DNA of 64,000 nt from Cylindrobasidium torrendii FP15055 ss-10 (lineage: Eukaryota > Basidiomycota > Agaricomycetes > Agaricales > Physalacriaceae). The position numbers were made by a program, and so were the translations under genes. The notes beneath the pieces were generated by a model, which did no database searches, was not told the origin of the DNA, and was given only the letters and a program-made list of their open reading frames with translations. Location: NCBI GenBank assembly GCA_000934385.1, contig KN880456.1:118685-182684 (forward strand), written 5' to 3'. Shown here piece by piece: positions 11,676-22,046 of this stretch; the first letter of the stretch is position 1, and the number at the start of each line of letters is the position of its first letter.

Positions 11676-11840
11676 GGGAACAGGAATCTCATGCAAAAAG
11701 GACCTGGGAAGAAAAGACAATAATTGATTGTATTTCCTTAATTTAGTCGACGGCTGATAGGATCACGAATCCCTCTTTGTGTAGAGGAATCTGCTTTGGT
11801 CTGGTATTCAAGCCTGGTTGATTCAGCCAAAGCCGTTATT

Positions 11841-11994
11841 ACATATGGCCCGGTGTTCGACAAATTCTTTAGCGGTGCAGAATTAAAATTAACAAGTAAA
11901 CTAAGCAAGCTCGGACTATGTAGCCAGAATATACACAAATAATAAGTTACACGCCCAAAGTCAGCAGACACAACCCTTCCGTTCCCCACCCCTA
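11841..11994. other. Boundary of duplication, AT-rich spacer
   Basis: Homology with the opposite arm stops here. No gene. Confidence 0.4.
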
Positions 11995-12918
11995 CTACGC
12001 ACTACTCACCCCAAGCAAAGGAACCCACACGCTCTGATAATACCTAAACCCACGTATCCTTATCCTCTCGATGTGGATATTCCTCAAATCCCACTCTGAA
12101 CTTTCCCCCATTGTCGTGGTATCCTGTGCGTCAAGTGTCGAGGTATCCGATGCGTCAGGGCCTTTCTGCACCTTTCGAACGGCTCTGATGATGTAGACGG
12201 CTATTTCGCGGACGAAGGCGTCTAGGGTGAGAGGATGGTTTTCTATGTCTGTGCAGTCGACGCCGTAGAAGAGGGGGGGCATGCCTGGCCACTGGGGGAC
12301 ATAGTCAGCTCAAGCCTCATCGGGGTTCGGAAATGATGTGATGGGGAGTGTTGAGGAAGAAGAGAGACAGAAGCAGAGAGAGACAGAGAGGCGGAGAGAC
12401 AGACACAGACAAGGAAAAAAGCTCAAACGCACCTCAAACGAAACCCGTGTGCGCTTCCACTTCACCTCGAACGCATCGTGCGTTGCGTTATCCAAGACGA
12501 CTTGGGAACGCAGGATATCCATGAGGGAGGGCCATGTCTGGCCGGACACCGTCGTGGTGATGGAAAACACCGGTTTTCCTCTTGTGCTCGTGTGAATTGG
12601 GACAGGCTTGACGTGTGGTGTTGTTGTATGGTGGGGTGTGGGCGAGGCGGAGGCGTAGTGTAAAGCGGAGGCCGAGGGATCGTAGAAGTATGTTCCATCG
12701 AGGAGGGATTGGGGTGTGGGCGTGGGCGGTGGACGTGCGTAGACTTGATGCCGACGTGTGGTCGAGCGACGACGAGCCTGAGCGCCATGCGTGTCTTGAT
12801 CCTAAGATGAGAACAAGAATAAGTCAAGAAAAACACATCGTAGGAAGCAGGGACGTACATAGGACTGAGGCAGGCCAAGAATCAGCTGGGGATTGATGCA
12901 GTACGGTTCCTCTCCCAT
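11995..12918 (-). CDS. Uncharacterised three-exon protein
   Basis: Minus-strand exons 12859-12918, 12433-12801, 11995-12291, in phase, 241 residues. The N terminus begins MGEEPYCINPQLILGLPQSY. A basic Thr/Pro-rich linker with many His and Pro follows, then a more ordered half (VFSITTTVSGQTWPSLMDIL, later PGMPPLFYGVDCTDI and LDAFVREIAVYIIRAVRKVQ). The C terminus GFRYYQSVWVPLLG recurs as a damaged copy near 22640-22720, so the gene has left a relic elsewhere. There is no signal peptide or membrane segment. I do not recognise the family. It lies between the arms of the inverted metallopeptidase duplication. Confidence 0.65.
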
Positions 12919-13628
12919 GGCTTAGCAGTGAGTGATGCGTAAAAGTTTTGATGAGACATCAACTGAGTCAAAGCGGGGTCCTATCTTATACGAACGCGCG
13001 CGCAAGCGTCCGACCCGTTTTGGTTCAATGAACACTACACAAAAGAGGGCGCGCCCAGCGGTGTTTCGAGGTAAATAAGACGGGGGGTAGCACGACCCGA
13101 GCCACGCTCATGAATGGAAACAGTGCCTAAGCGCTTGATGGCCGCTCACAAGCAAGGATGAAGGGCGCTTGTTCCCAAAAAGGAATGGTTTCTTCCGAAG
13201 CCCAATGTGGTATGCCCCGTCGGGGCTGACCAATGATTCGAAGCCGCTGCGCTTCATTTTGTTCCGTAGAAATGATGAGAAAGCGGTATCATGAGTCTGT
13301 GGTCGCTGAGAAGGATTGGGGACGGCTATTGTCCAAGCTGCTAAGTATGATGATGGGAAGCGCCAGAGCGGTGATCGGGGTTTAGCGGACTACCGGGCCG
13401 ATATTTTGGCTCCGCTTGCATTCTGACCGCCATTGTCGCACCCTCGTTCATCTGCATCAAGCCTTGCTCTAACTGAAAGCTTCAAGCTTCAAGCCCCGAA
13501 CGCGTCGAGTGTCCTCCTGCAGACCAGGATGAACTACATCTATTCAGCCCGCTGTTCGATGACATGGTTGCGGCGAGGAACGATATAAAACGTTGAAGAG
13601 ATCCTGTCGAGCGAGAAGAAAAGTCACA
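12919..13628. other. Intergenic, no gene seen
   Basis: Promoter region shared by divergent genes at 12918 (minus) and 13629 (plus). No gene; no confident regulatory element. Confidence 0.4.
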
Positions 13629-14587
13629 ATGGCCAACCCCGACGCCGACGTGTATCCTACTGCTACAGAACGCGCGGCAGAGACTGTTGCGTTGCATCAA
13701 AGTCCAGAGCCGTTGGTACTATGGGCAGGATGGGTGCGTCTACATGTTAGGAACGCGAGCAAGATACATTTACACGTCTGTCTGGCTGTAGTTCTGCCCT
13801 TTCGCTCAGCGAACGTGGATTACACTGGAGGAAAAAGGCATTCCGTACAAGTACACCGAAGTAAACCCTTTCGTGAAGGAAAAGCACTTCCTCGGTGTGT
13901 AGCGACTTCTACTGCCCCCCCCTCCTCCCTCCCTCCGCCTGTGTATCATGTTTCTGAGTTTACGCACACAGACATCAATCCGCGCGGAATGGTCCCGGCT
14001 ATCGAATACAATGGCCGCGCCATCTACGAATCCCTCATCCTATGTGAATTCCTTGAAGACCAATTCCCATCTACGGGGCCCCAAATGCTCCCCTCAGACC
14101 CCGTCGACCGTGCGACCGCGCGCATCTGGATCGACCACGTCGCCAAAAGCATCCTCCCCACCTTCATGCGCGTCGTGCAGTCGCAGGACCCCGCCAAGCA
14201 GGCCTCTGCCCTCGTCGAGTTCTACAGCGCCCTGCGCACATTCGCTGCGGAAGTGAAAGAGCCGTTCTTTTTAGGAGAGACGTTCTCGCTGGTGGATGTG
14301 GCCATTGCGCCTTGGATCATGCGCGACCATGTGTTGGTGACGCATAGAGGGTATGAGCGGGCGGCGGCGAGCGATGCTTGGGCGCGGTATGCCGCGTTGG
14401 TAGAAACGAGGGACAGTGTATTGAGGACGACGAGCGTAAGCCCATGTCCCGAGTGCGTTCTTGCGTGGGTCGTTACTGATTCATTGCGCAGGCGAAAGAA
14501 CATTATACGGGGATTTATGCAAGGTATTTGGATAACACGGCGCAGAGTGTGGTGGCCAAAGCCGTCCGTGAGGGAAAGCCATTCTAG
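13629..14587 (+). CDS. Omega-like glutathione S-transferase
   Basis: Exons 13629-13733, 13792-13894, 13972-14435, 14492-14587, 255 residues, all in phase. The thioredoxin-fold N domain carries WFCPFAQR with a cysteine (~37) in the catalytic position, as in omega-class enzymes, then NPRGMVPAIEYNG with the cis-proline and IYESLILCEFLE with the glutathione-binding Glu-Ser pair. The all-helical C domain includes FFLGETFSLVDVAIAPWI, the usual N-capping box. Omega GSTs reduce dehydroascorbate or deglutathionylate small molecules and proteins using glutathione; in wood-decay fungi they also act in detoxification. It is cytosolic, with no signal peptide. It sits inside the spacer of the inverted duplication. 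Confidence 0.92.
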
Positions 14588-14956
14588 AATGTTTGTATGG
14601 CATGGATCGCCATTCATGTGTAGCCTAACGCAGAAGTGTATTTCCGTTTCCATTGTTCAAGTACCATTTCCGTGTGGCTTCGAAAGGCGATCCAAGTCGG
14701 CGCCAGCCTCATCACCAATGTTTCTCCCCTCGCCAGGAGTAATCAATCCCCTGCGCGCCTGCAAGCGGCCAAGTACAGGATGTGGATGCATCTGCTGACG
14801 GTCATTCTCACCCAGTCCTCACCGGTCACCTATTGGACATACGTTCATAGGTTTGAAAAGCATGCACTGGCATTGAATATTGCTCGAATGACGAATGGAT
14901 GAGGGAGAGTACAAAAATGCTACATAAGCAGTCCTAGAATCAGTAGCATATCACAA
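14588..14956. other. Intergenic between convergent genes
   Basis: Open frames continue past the GST stop in another frame but carry no domain. This is likely 3' untranslated sequence of both genes. Confidence 0.4.
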
Positions 14957-15921
14957 TCATGGCCCGTAAAGACGGCGACGTCTCAGCAAGAAGTCTTGCA
15001 ATTGTAGGTCGTCTTCGTCTTTTCTGAAGGAAGATTAGTTATACATATCTTCAAGACCACCAGAGTAGAGACGTACATTGGAAACAGCGGCTGTCCTGGC
15101 ACAGTCAGAAAAGTATAGCGTGGATCCAAAGGAGGCGGATCATCGAACTCAAAGTCGCTCTCGCTACCGGATGAAGTGCAGTCCATGGACTGGCTTTCAT
15201 CGTCGAAGGATCTAGGTTCGGTCAGTGAGGTGCTCAATTAGAAGAAGAACCAACGTACGGTTCTGAAGCACTGGAACTCGGTACAGAACTCACTGAACTT
15301 TGACGTTCCGAGCGTGTCGATTCACTTTCTGACTCGTCCATCTCGTACGCCGCCCTCCTGCGTTTCCTCGCAGGTTTCATCTCTCCTTCACCCACACGCA
15401 TCTGCATAACACGAACAACAAACTTCGGCGCACGCATCTCATCCCCTCTTCCCCCCACCAATTCCACCTTCTCCAACGGATGATGAATCCTAAAATGCGT
15501 CTTGAGCAGCGTCTGCTGCTTAAACGCCCTCTCACCACATATCCGGCACCGAAACGGCTCCTCGCCCGTATGCGTCCTCACATGCGTCTTCAAGTTCCCT
15601 TTCTGCGCTGCCCGAAACGTACACCCTTCCCACTCGCACGGGAAGGGTTTCTCCCCGGTATGTGTGCCGCTGGTGCTGGCGGAGCTTTTCGCGCTTGAGG
15701 GTGCGGTAGGCGCAGCCGGCGTGGGGGCAGGTCAGGGCGTCGGAGGTGGTGTGCGCGCGTGAGTGGGTGCGGAGGTCCCAGGCGCGGACGGCGCGGAATG
15801 TGCAGGTGGGGTATGGGCATGCTTTGGAAGTGGGGTTGTTGTCGACGGGTGGCTTCGTGATGTCGCATTGGATGTTAATATCGACGAGGGTATCCATACG
15901 CTCCTTTTTGATGGGGGCCAT
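14957..15921 (-). CDS. C2H2 zinc-finger protein with a one-base frameshift
   Basis: Minus-strand exons 15259-15921, 15077-15211 and 14957-15023. Four TFIIIA-type fingers are encoded near residues 35-150: C-x4-C/H-x3-H in the first, CPHAGC in the second, CEWEGC in the third and CRICGE in the fourth. The frame breaks in the second finger at about 15667-15668, where an extra C (G on the coding strand) interrupts the linker. Omitting that one base yields the canonical His-x3-His-TGEKPF linker and keeps all later exons in phase (287 residues). The C-terminal part is Ser/acid-rich with a basic RKRRR stretch. Probably a DNA-binding regulator. The extra base is either a sequencing error or a true inactivating mutation. 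Confidence 0.75.
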
Positions 15922-16290
15922 AGTGACAAGTTTACTCGAATAAAAACTCAGTGCAGAGGGAAAAAACTCGAGGCGGAGGTGGACAAAGAAGGTGTGGAAA
16001 GAGAGATGCGGTGAAGCAATGCTGGGTAGAAGTAGGCTAGAGGCATAACAAAGAAAGGCATAGTCGAAGCGTTCGAGAGACAATAAACACATCCCAAACG
16101 GGATTTCAACTCATGTTTTGTGACGTCAGGTGCCTGTGCCACTTTTGGGACCCTCTTTTGTTCGACGTGCCAGCCCTCGTGTTCGGTTGGGACACAAAAG
16201 AAAGGCCGACACAGAGAAGAAAAGAGTCAAGTTGATCTTCGTCCGCAGGTAATACGATGCAGTTATCTTTTTGTTTGCCACATTCAGTGT
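15922..16290. other. Intergenic between zinc-finger gene and right arm
   Basis: Likely promoter of the zinc-finger gene. No other gene is seen. Confidence 0.4.
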
Positions 16291-16465
16291 CATACAATAA
16301 CGGCCTTGGCTGAATCACCCAGGCTTGAATACCAGACCAAAGCAGATTCCTCTGCACAAAAAGAGGGATTCGTGATCCTATCAGCCGTCGACTAAATCAA
16401 GGAAATACAATCAACTATTGCCTTTTCTTCCCCGGAGGTCCTTTTTGCATGAGATTCCTATTCCC

Positions 16466-17805
16466 TCAGGACTTTCTAGGTGTATTCTCTGCGAAATACT
16501 CATGATTATCCGCATTGTCAATTGCCGTATCAGGGGCTCTCATCGCCACCAGACTGCCCGTAGACATGGTCGCTGGTTCCTCCAATGATGGCGAAATGCG
16601 ACGTGCCTCGTGAATGAGGGTGTGGCCCGCGCGCGAGTCTGTCCCGGCCCAGTGTTTGGTGCCTCCCAGAATTGCGGACAGAGGTATATGGTGCCGAAGC
16701 TTTACAGATGTGTAATACATATCAGTATTTCACGACTTGGAACGGGTTTTGGGAGGAAACCAAGCATAATCTTGAAGGGAAGAAGGGCGTACCTCGAAGG
16801 ATAGACATAAGCAAACGCTTCAGCCCTGTCGCACGTACTACAATCATAAGCGTAGTCCCTCGTGTAGTCGTACCACGCGATACGAGAGTAATGCGACTGA
16901 ACAGTGCCTTTGCGCCCGGAAGAGTAGGCGCCAAACCAGTACTTGTAGCGCTTTGTAGAACCATCGATTTCTTCGAGATACCTGCGTCCATCAGCATTGG
17001 ATCTGGGAGAGAAACAATGAGGAAAGGGGCATACGAAAGGCTCCTGGATGCGTATGTGTTTGCAGAGGACGCAGCGGTTTGGATTGTGTTTTTCTGAGAT
17101 GAGGAACAGCCCTTGAATTTCTTGAAGGCACCCTTCTGAGAGGCGGGACGCGCGACGGAGAGGACACCAGAAAGCTTCAGAGCGTAGGAGGTGTTTGTCT
17201 TCGCCTTCATTGTAGAGACCATCCCCGCATCGTCCACGATGTGAAATACATTCGAACTTGGCGCGATTTTGTATGTCGAAACCCCACCAATGGAAGGTGT
17301 GAAATGGTATGCAGCCCCCACTTTAGGGAGGTATCAGACTATCCATGGTACGGTACAAAAGGACTGAGAGCTCCTCATTGTCTAAGACGTACGGTCATGA
17401 GAAACGGTGACGGACTCGCCCGGCGCGAGAGATGTATATGCGCCCCTCGCCGCAGCCGTCTCAGCACAGTACTTGACCATAGCTCCAATAAAGCTTGGCT
17501 CAGAGCCAGAGTCACTCTCAATGGAGAAGCTGTCCGCAGGCAGAAGTGCTCAACACGCTTTTGGGATCGTTCAGTATCTTGACTGTCTCGTCTCCGCGGT
17601 TTGTGAGCGTCGCTGTCATTTTCAGGTTCCCCACACCATCGACGGATTCTGGACCTGTAAAATGCCTGTTATTTGCCGTCATTGGAATAAATGAGAAAAA
17701 AAGTCGCTCAGGCATACCCGACAAGGCCAAGGACAGGTCGGGTGTGGCGAGCGCGCTGGTGGCAGCAAGAACGAGGAAGACGAGTAACCTTCGAGCAGGC
17801 ATCAT
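16466..17805 (-). pseudogene. Broken M35 metalloendopeptidase (copy 3)
   Basis: Same five-exon plan as copy 2. Exon 1 is 17718-17805; exon 2 runs from about 17660 to 17393, exon 3 begins at 17320, and the last exon ends at 16466. The signal peptide (RRLLVFLVLAATSALA) survives. Exon 2 has a one-base insertion near 17543-17545 that shifts the frame into an early stop. Exon 3 has in-frame additions of 6 and 3 bases. The last exon has insertions of 5, 3 and 2 bases near 16600-16660 and an 11-base deletion near 16550-16560. These destroy HExxH (it reads HEARR) and remove the GTxDxxYG motif, while the NADNHEYFAEN tail is still readable. The splice sites and TATA region remain. A decaying duplicate of copy 2, or an arm with unusual assembly error. 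Confidence 0.88.
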
Positions 17806-18200
17806 GCTCCGTGTGTGAAGGGAAGGGGGACAGTAAGAAAAGAGCGATGCAGTCTTCTCGCACACTATTTATGCTGCCAGTGGATTAAAGAGTGGAATGC
17901 TATGTAAGCAAATGAAAGCTGCCGATTGTTGTCAGCGACAATGTTAATGGACAGGGAAGGGAGAGCCAGGATCACGGGGTACGGTCGAAAAACGTAACGC
18001 ACAGGCTTCCTCACCCCCTTTTGGAGGGAGACAAATGGAAAAAAATCGAACAGGTTTCGAAAGTTTGCAGTGGTCATTAGGAACTTGACACATCTTACTT
18101 AGATCGTAAAAGGAGGACCCAGCCCAAAAGTTTGGATACATTTAACGTTGTTACTTCTGCAAGGAGGCGAGACACAGCGGCCTGAAAAGCGAGAGTATTG

Positions 18201-18240
18201 CAGGTGTGTGATGGTATGAGCAGGTGTGTGATGGTATGAA
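18201..18240. repeat. 20-bp tandem duplication in copy 3 promoter
   Basis: Two head-to-tail units of caggtgtgtgatggtatga plus one base, differing only in the last position. The left arm has only one related stretch, so this arose after the arms separated. Confidence 0.7.
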
Positions 18241-18437
18241 GCAAGTGACAATTTGTGATCAAGCGTCGGACCGTGTGCACTCTGCCTCTTCGACCTCCTT
18301 ATTACTGTGACCAGATACGGAATAAAATAAGCTATCGCGCATAAAGGATTCTATCAAATGTAAGGTGGTATCAGTCGCCTTCCCGACTTCAAAAAACTAT
18401 GTGGCGCTTGCTTGGTCTTGATTGGCGTCTCTTGCCG

Positions 18438-18684
18438 CCGGCAAACCATCTTCCTCGATGGGAACTTGCCTTTCCTCGTGTCCACGTGCCTGTTCATGGC
18501 ATTGTCGGCTCACACTCACACTCGAATGGGCTGCGGGATTAGGAAGAAAAGAGAACAGGATTAAGGGACTAGGAATAGGAATAGGTAGGAGGCAAGAAAA
18601 CGCACTTCTTAGGCGCCTCGCGACCCCATATATAACAGCAAGATACAACACTCTCCCCGCGTGCGGATCGTTCGCGTCTCGTTG
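18438..18684. other. Intergenic, 3' flank of the next gene
   Basis: No gene seen; probably 3' untranslated sequence of the minus-strand gene ending at 18685. Confidence 0.35.
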
Positions 18685-19127
18685 TCATCCCTTGGCATAG
18701 ACAGTGCTGAGTGAGTCGAGACGGAGCTTCTGGTGTTGTAGGTAGGGAGCGCCGGGGGTTGGATTCGGGGTGGAGTTGTAGACGTCCTCGTTGAATTCCC
18801 AGCCATGCGGGATAGGGAGGCGTCCTTCCGTGTCTGCACAGGTGTGAGAACAACCGGCCTTTTGGTGAGAGTGGGAGGGAAGGAGGGGGCATATCCTCGA
18901 GGCTGAACGCGTCCCAGGCTGACTCGAGCAGCGAGCAAGGGATGGATGTTATACCCCTCTGTCGTAGCCATGAGATTCACTGGTTTCAAGGAATAAGTAA
19001 TCAAAGAATGGACTGACTGAGAGCAGCGTCCGGTGGTGATGTTCGTTCCATCCTCGAGGGAGGTACTGTACCCGTGGTTCGCAAGCCTTCCTTCCATGTA
19101 AGCGTTGATTCCACCTACCTCACTCGA
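18685..19127 (-). CDS. Uncertain multi-exon gene, partial model
   Basis: A coding-looking final exon on the minus strand, about 18832 down to the stop at 18685, reads DTEGRLPIPHGWEFNEDVYN and ends STVYAKG. A typical acceptor (tgtgcag) precedes it. Upstream, near 19030-19120, a second coding-looking piece reads NAYMEGRLANHGYSTSLEDG. Between them several donor and acceptor choices exist and I could not find one chain with all phases consistent. Further upstream at 19363 an ATG opens a Leu/Ser-rich leader (MSGSFVSAALLLRLCC), and TATAAAGG lies about 45 bases before it. The coordinates are therefore approximate and the function is unknown. Confidence 0.3.
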
Positions 19128-19199
19128 GAAATCGAGGTCGTATTACTACACGTTCAAACCGGGACAAGGACTCCGCACGTCGCCGCCTTGTATGCATGT

Positions 19200-19382
19200 A
19201 TCCCACCGCTACTCGAAAGAAGAAGAGCAGCGAAGAAGAAGAGCAGCAGAGACGAAGAAGAAGAGCAGCAGAGACGAAGGAGCCCGACATCGCAGTGAAG
19301 AAAGGACGGATGTCGAGAAATGGAATTGGGAGTGAAGGTGGAAGGTGAAGATGAAGGTGAAGGTGAAGGTGAAGATGGAAAA
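19200..19382. repeat. Purine-rich microsatellite-like repeats
   Basis: Two tracts: three imperfect copies of agaagaagagcagcagagacg (19220-19282), and short gaaggtgaag-type repeats (19333-19378). They could be 5' untranslated or signal-peptide-coding sequence of the uncertain minus-strand gene. Confidence 0.6.
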
Positions 19383-19395
19383 CACCCACCTGCAC

Positions 19396-19886
19396 CCGCC
19401 CAAAGCCTTTATACCCAACCTGCCACCGGATAGTGCTCTCTGAATCTAGTGAGCAGCGCGTATCCGTAGAGTACCCTCGGCAAGAACGCTATGTGTTCCA
19501 TGGGTAGCGATGTTGTTCCCGGATGAAAAACTTCGATGGAAGCTCGAGGTGAACGGGGCTGTGGCTGTCTTCGCGCAGGATGAGACCTCTCTTCCTGTGT
19601 TGTGTGACCGCGTTTCAATTTCAACTCTGGAGTTATCCCTTCTAACAGGTCCTCGAAAGAAAAGAAAAGCAAGAACATGTCAACATGCCACTTCGCGTCT
19701 TACGAGTCCGCAGAGTGCAAAGGGTATGTTTCGAGAGGATATGAAAGAAACAAGGGGCGAAACGGGGAATGAAAGATGCGAGTTGTTTGTTAGATGCTTT
19801 TGCATACCATACTGTCGTCCAATCGACGCAAAAATGTGTGTGTGAGAGGCGCATACTCATGAGCACAATGTATCACCCCACGGCCT
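19396..19886. other. Intergenic, no gene seen
   Basis: Short frames on both strands without support. Confidence 0.35.
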
Positions 19887-20747
19887 CTACTCCTTCCCAT
19901 CCAACCCTTTCCTCCTCCACCTCTCCAACCTCGCCTCCAACTCCATCTCCTCCAGCGCCGCCTCCGACCACGCAACCGCGCCCTCCCTATCATACACGTC
20001 CTGCAACCTCTGCTTCGCCGCATCCCAATTCCACGTCTGCACATCCTCCGGGGGGCTGGCTGCGTCGTCCTCGCCTTCGTAGACGTGCAGGTTCTGGATG
20101 CGGGAGGAGAGGAGGGGGAGGCGGTGTGCCATGATGATGCGCATGCGGTATGAGAATTCTTGGACCTGTCGGGCGAAAAAACAAAACAAAAACATAAGTG
20201 AGAGAGCTGAGTGTGTAGTAGGGAAGAGAGAGAAAGTAAAAACGCACATTATTCACACCCATAGCATACATCGTCCCATACACCGTCGTAGCCGCAAGCG
20301 CACTGATCCCAGCCGTAGCAACCCCGAACGCCGTCACCATTCTCAAGACAACTTCGAGTGGAGGGCGCGCGCGGGGTGCGGACGACCCGGGACGGATAAC
20401 GTCGGTGATGATTTCGCGGATGTTGATGCTCCGGCGTGCTTCTCCTTCTCCTGCTACTGGGGGCGCTGCGGAGACACCACCACCGGAGGGAATCCCGGAA
20501 GAAGAAGCAGAGGACGCGCGACGCGGGGGTGCTTTGGCGAGTGCGCTTGCACCGTGGTGGGAGCGGCGGAAGGCGAAGTAGCTGAGGGGGAGTGCGGCGA
20601 GTAGGAGTCCCCCTGCTGCCTAGGAATCATTCTTCAGAATAACAAGTTATACGTAGAGGGGGAGGGGTGAAGTACCACTGGTATCCAGGCATTCCTCGAA
20701 CGCTTCGGCGGCGGGGGTGATGGTGGTGGTGTGTGGTCGACCGGCAT
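19887..20747 (-). CDS. AIM11-like two-pass mitochondrial membrane protein
   Basis: Minus-strand exons 20676-20747, 20248-20619, 19887-20165, all in phase, 240 residues. It starts MPVDHTPPPSPPPP, followed by a basic patch and a first hydrophobic segment (AAGGLLLAALPLSYFAF). An Ala/Ser/Gly-rich linker leads to REIITDVIRP and a second h ydrophobic segment (GVATAGISALAATTVYGTMY). Directly after come VNNVQEFSYRMR and an acidic helical tail. The second membrane segment followed by an xxxEFSxxMR motif resembles the fungal AIM11 family (altered inheritance of mitochondria 11), small inner-membrane proteins of unclear role. The assignment rests on this motif and topology, not on a search. Alternative: another two-pass organelle protein. 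Confidence 0.6.
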
Positions 20748-21129
20748 GATGGTGGTCGAACGGATTACGAGTAGGGCCGAAGCTCTGATCGGGGTTGTTT
20801 TTGATCCGTTTTTTTCTTTTGACTATCACCCTCCGGCGTCCGCTTGACCAATGCGGACCTTTGACTGGACCAGCCGCCCACAGGGACCAAAAAATCACCT
20901 TGAAGAAGGATAGTGGGCGCGAACAAGCTTATGCCTCCGGATAGGCCTTTAGCTTGTTCCAAGGCCGAAAAAGGATTCAAAGGAGACTCGGATCCGCTGC
21001 ACTTGTCTTATACAGGCGAAGGTGTGTCCTATTGTTCTGTATCGCTGTCCCCATCATCATCCTCTCTCTCCCACCACCACACACACCACACACATCACCA
21101 CTACACACATCACATCACCACTACACACG
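20748..21129. other. Divergent promoter region
   Basis: Between genes at 20747 (minus) and 21130 (plus). CA/CT-rich leader (caccacacacaccacac) just before 21130. No gene. Confidence 0.4.
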
Positions 21130-21942
21130 ATGCAGATGCAGATGCTCGAGGAACCCCCGCTCGACTTCGACCTCATCGAAATCGACCCCATTCCTCGGCG
21201 CGATTCCGTCGCGCCTCATTCTGTCTTCTCTCCAAGCGCGCTGCAATATTCGAACCAGCACCAATGCCCGAATCAGCACCAATATCTGAACCAGCACCAA
21301 TACCCAAACCAGAACCAACTTCTTTACACCCCAGCACAAGTCTACATCCCAGCCGCGACCGACGAAGACGTCGTCCTGTCCCGCCACCGCCACCACCACC
21401 ACCACCAAACAACAATAACTTCATCCGCCCTACGCGATCGCGAGTCCAACGTCAACACGCGGCGCGCGCCTCGGAAGCTGCGGTGCAAACGCACATCCCC
21501 GCCGTTTGCGCCGTCGTTCTGTGACCCGCCACGAACGCCTCAGCCTCAATATCAGTTTGCGCTGGGGATATGCCTTCCTCCCCTCTTACCAGACTTTGAG
21601 GAGGCGCAGGACGAGGATGTAGGCATGGATGTAGATGCCGATTCAAACTCGGACTCGGATTCAGACTACAGCAACGACGACTATAGCAACGACGACTACA
21701 GCCACTCGGACTCAGATTCAAACTCGGACTATAGCAGCGACCCAGACTCGGACTCGGACTATAGCGAGATGGTGGTAGACCGGCCGTCCCGCGACTACTT
21801 TGCGGCGCGCTTCGCTAGCATGCTTCTCCAGAGGCAGATACCCAAGAAGCGGAGGCAGACACCCACGGCAAGGAAGCGGTGGGGCGGGGGAGGGGAGCAG
21901 CGTATGAGCCCGTTGAGGGAGGTTTTGGTGTGCGTTGGATGA
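21130..21942 (+). CDS. Low-complexity repetitive protein, unknown function
   Basis: Single exon, 270 residues, starting at the ATG at 21130 after a CA-rich leader. Residues ~41-63 hold a degenerate NQHQ(Y/C) repeat of 6-7 residues. A His run (RHRHHHHHQ) follows. A C-terminal acidic block has Asp/Ser repeats (DSNSDSDSDYSNDD and similar units built on YSNDD and SDSD). After it, a conserved-looking region reads RDYFAARFASMLLQRQIPKK and ends Arg-rich. There is no signal peptide. The globular tail after the acidic block may be the functional part. The open frame continues upstream to 21022, but that section is the CA-rich leader. Confidence 0.5.
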   Translation: MQMQMLEEPPLDFDLIEIDPIPRRDSVAPHSVFSPSALQYSNQHQCPNQHQYLNQHQYPNQNQLLYTPAQVYIPAATDEDVVLSRHRHHHHHQTTITSSALRDRESNVNTRRAPRKLRCKRTSPPFAPSFCDPPRTPQPQYQFALGICLPPLLPDFEEAQDEDVGMDVDADSNSDSDSDYSNDDYSNDDYSHSDSDSNSDYSSDPDSDSDYSEMVVDRPSRDYFAARFASMLLQRQIPKKRRQTPTARKRWGGGGEQRMSPLREVLVCVG

Positions 21943-21961
21943 GATGGAATGCAATATAGGA

Positions 21962-22046
21962 CTGTACGCTTGGTTGTAACTGTACTGTACGCTTGGTTGG
22001 TACTGTACACTTGGTTGGTATACCCAAGGAAGGTATACCCGTACAC
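21962..22046. repeat. Short tandem repeat after 21130-21942 gene
   Basis: Three imperfect units of about 20-27 bases built on gtactgtacgcttggttg, followed by two gtataccc motifs. Likely in the 3' untranslated region. Confidence 0.6.

Larger units (their letters stand above)
9778..11840 (+). repeat. Left arm of ~2.1 kb inverted duplication
   Basis: This block matches the reverse complement of about 16291-18437. It holds ~600 bases of upstream sequence, the whole five-exon metallopeptidase copy 2 and ~165 bases of 3' flank. Shared non-coding landmarks include ccaatcaagaccaagcaagc near 9795, the gacaacaatcggcagctt block near 10265, the TATA region, and the gtcgacggctgataggatca block after the stop. 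Homology fades near 11840. The arms are inverted, so the two genes point towards each other. Confidence 0.85.
16291..18437 (-). repeat. Right arm of ~2.1 kb inverted duplication
   Basis: Reverse complement of 9778-11840 with many small insertions and deletions. It contains the promoter, all five exons and the 3' flank of metallopeptidase copy 3. Extra length relative to the left arm comes partly from a 20-base tandem duplication at 18201-18240 and short insertions in the promoter. Confidence 0.85.
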
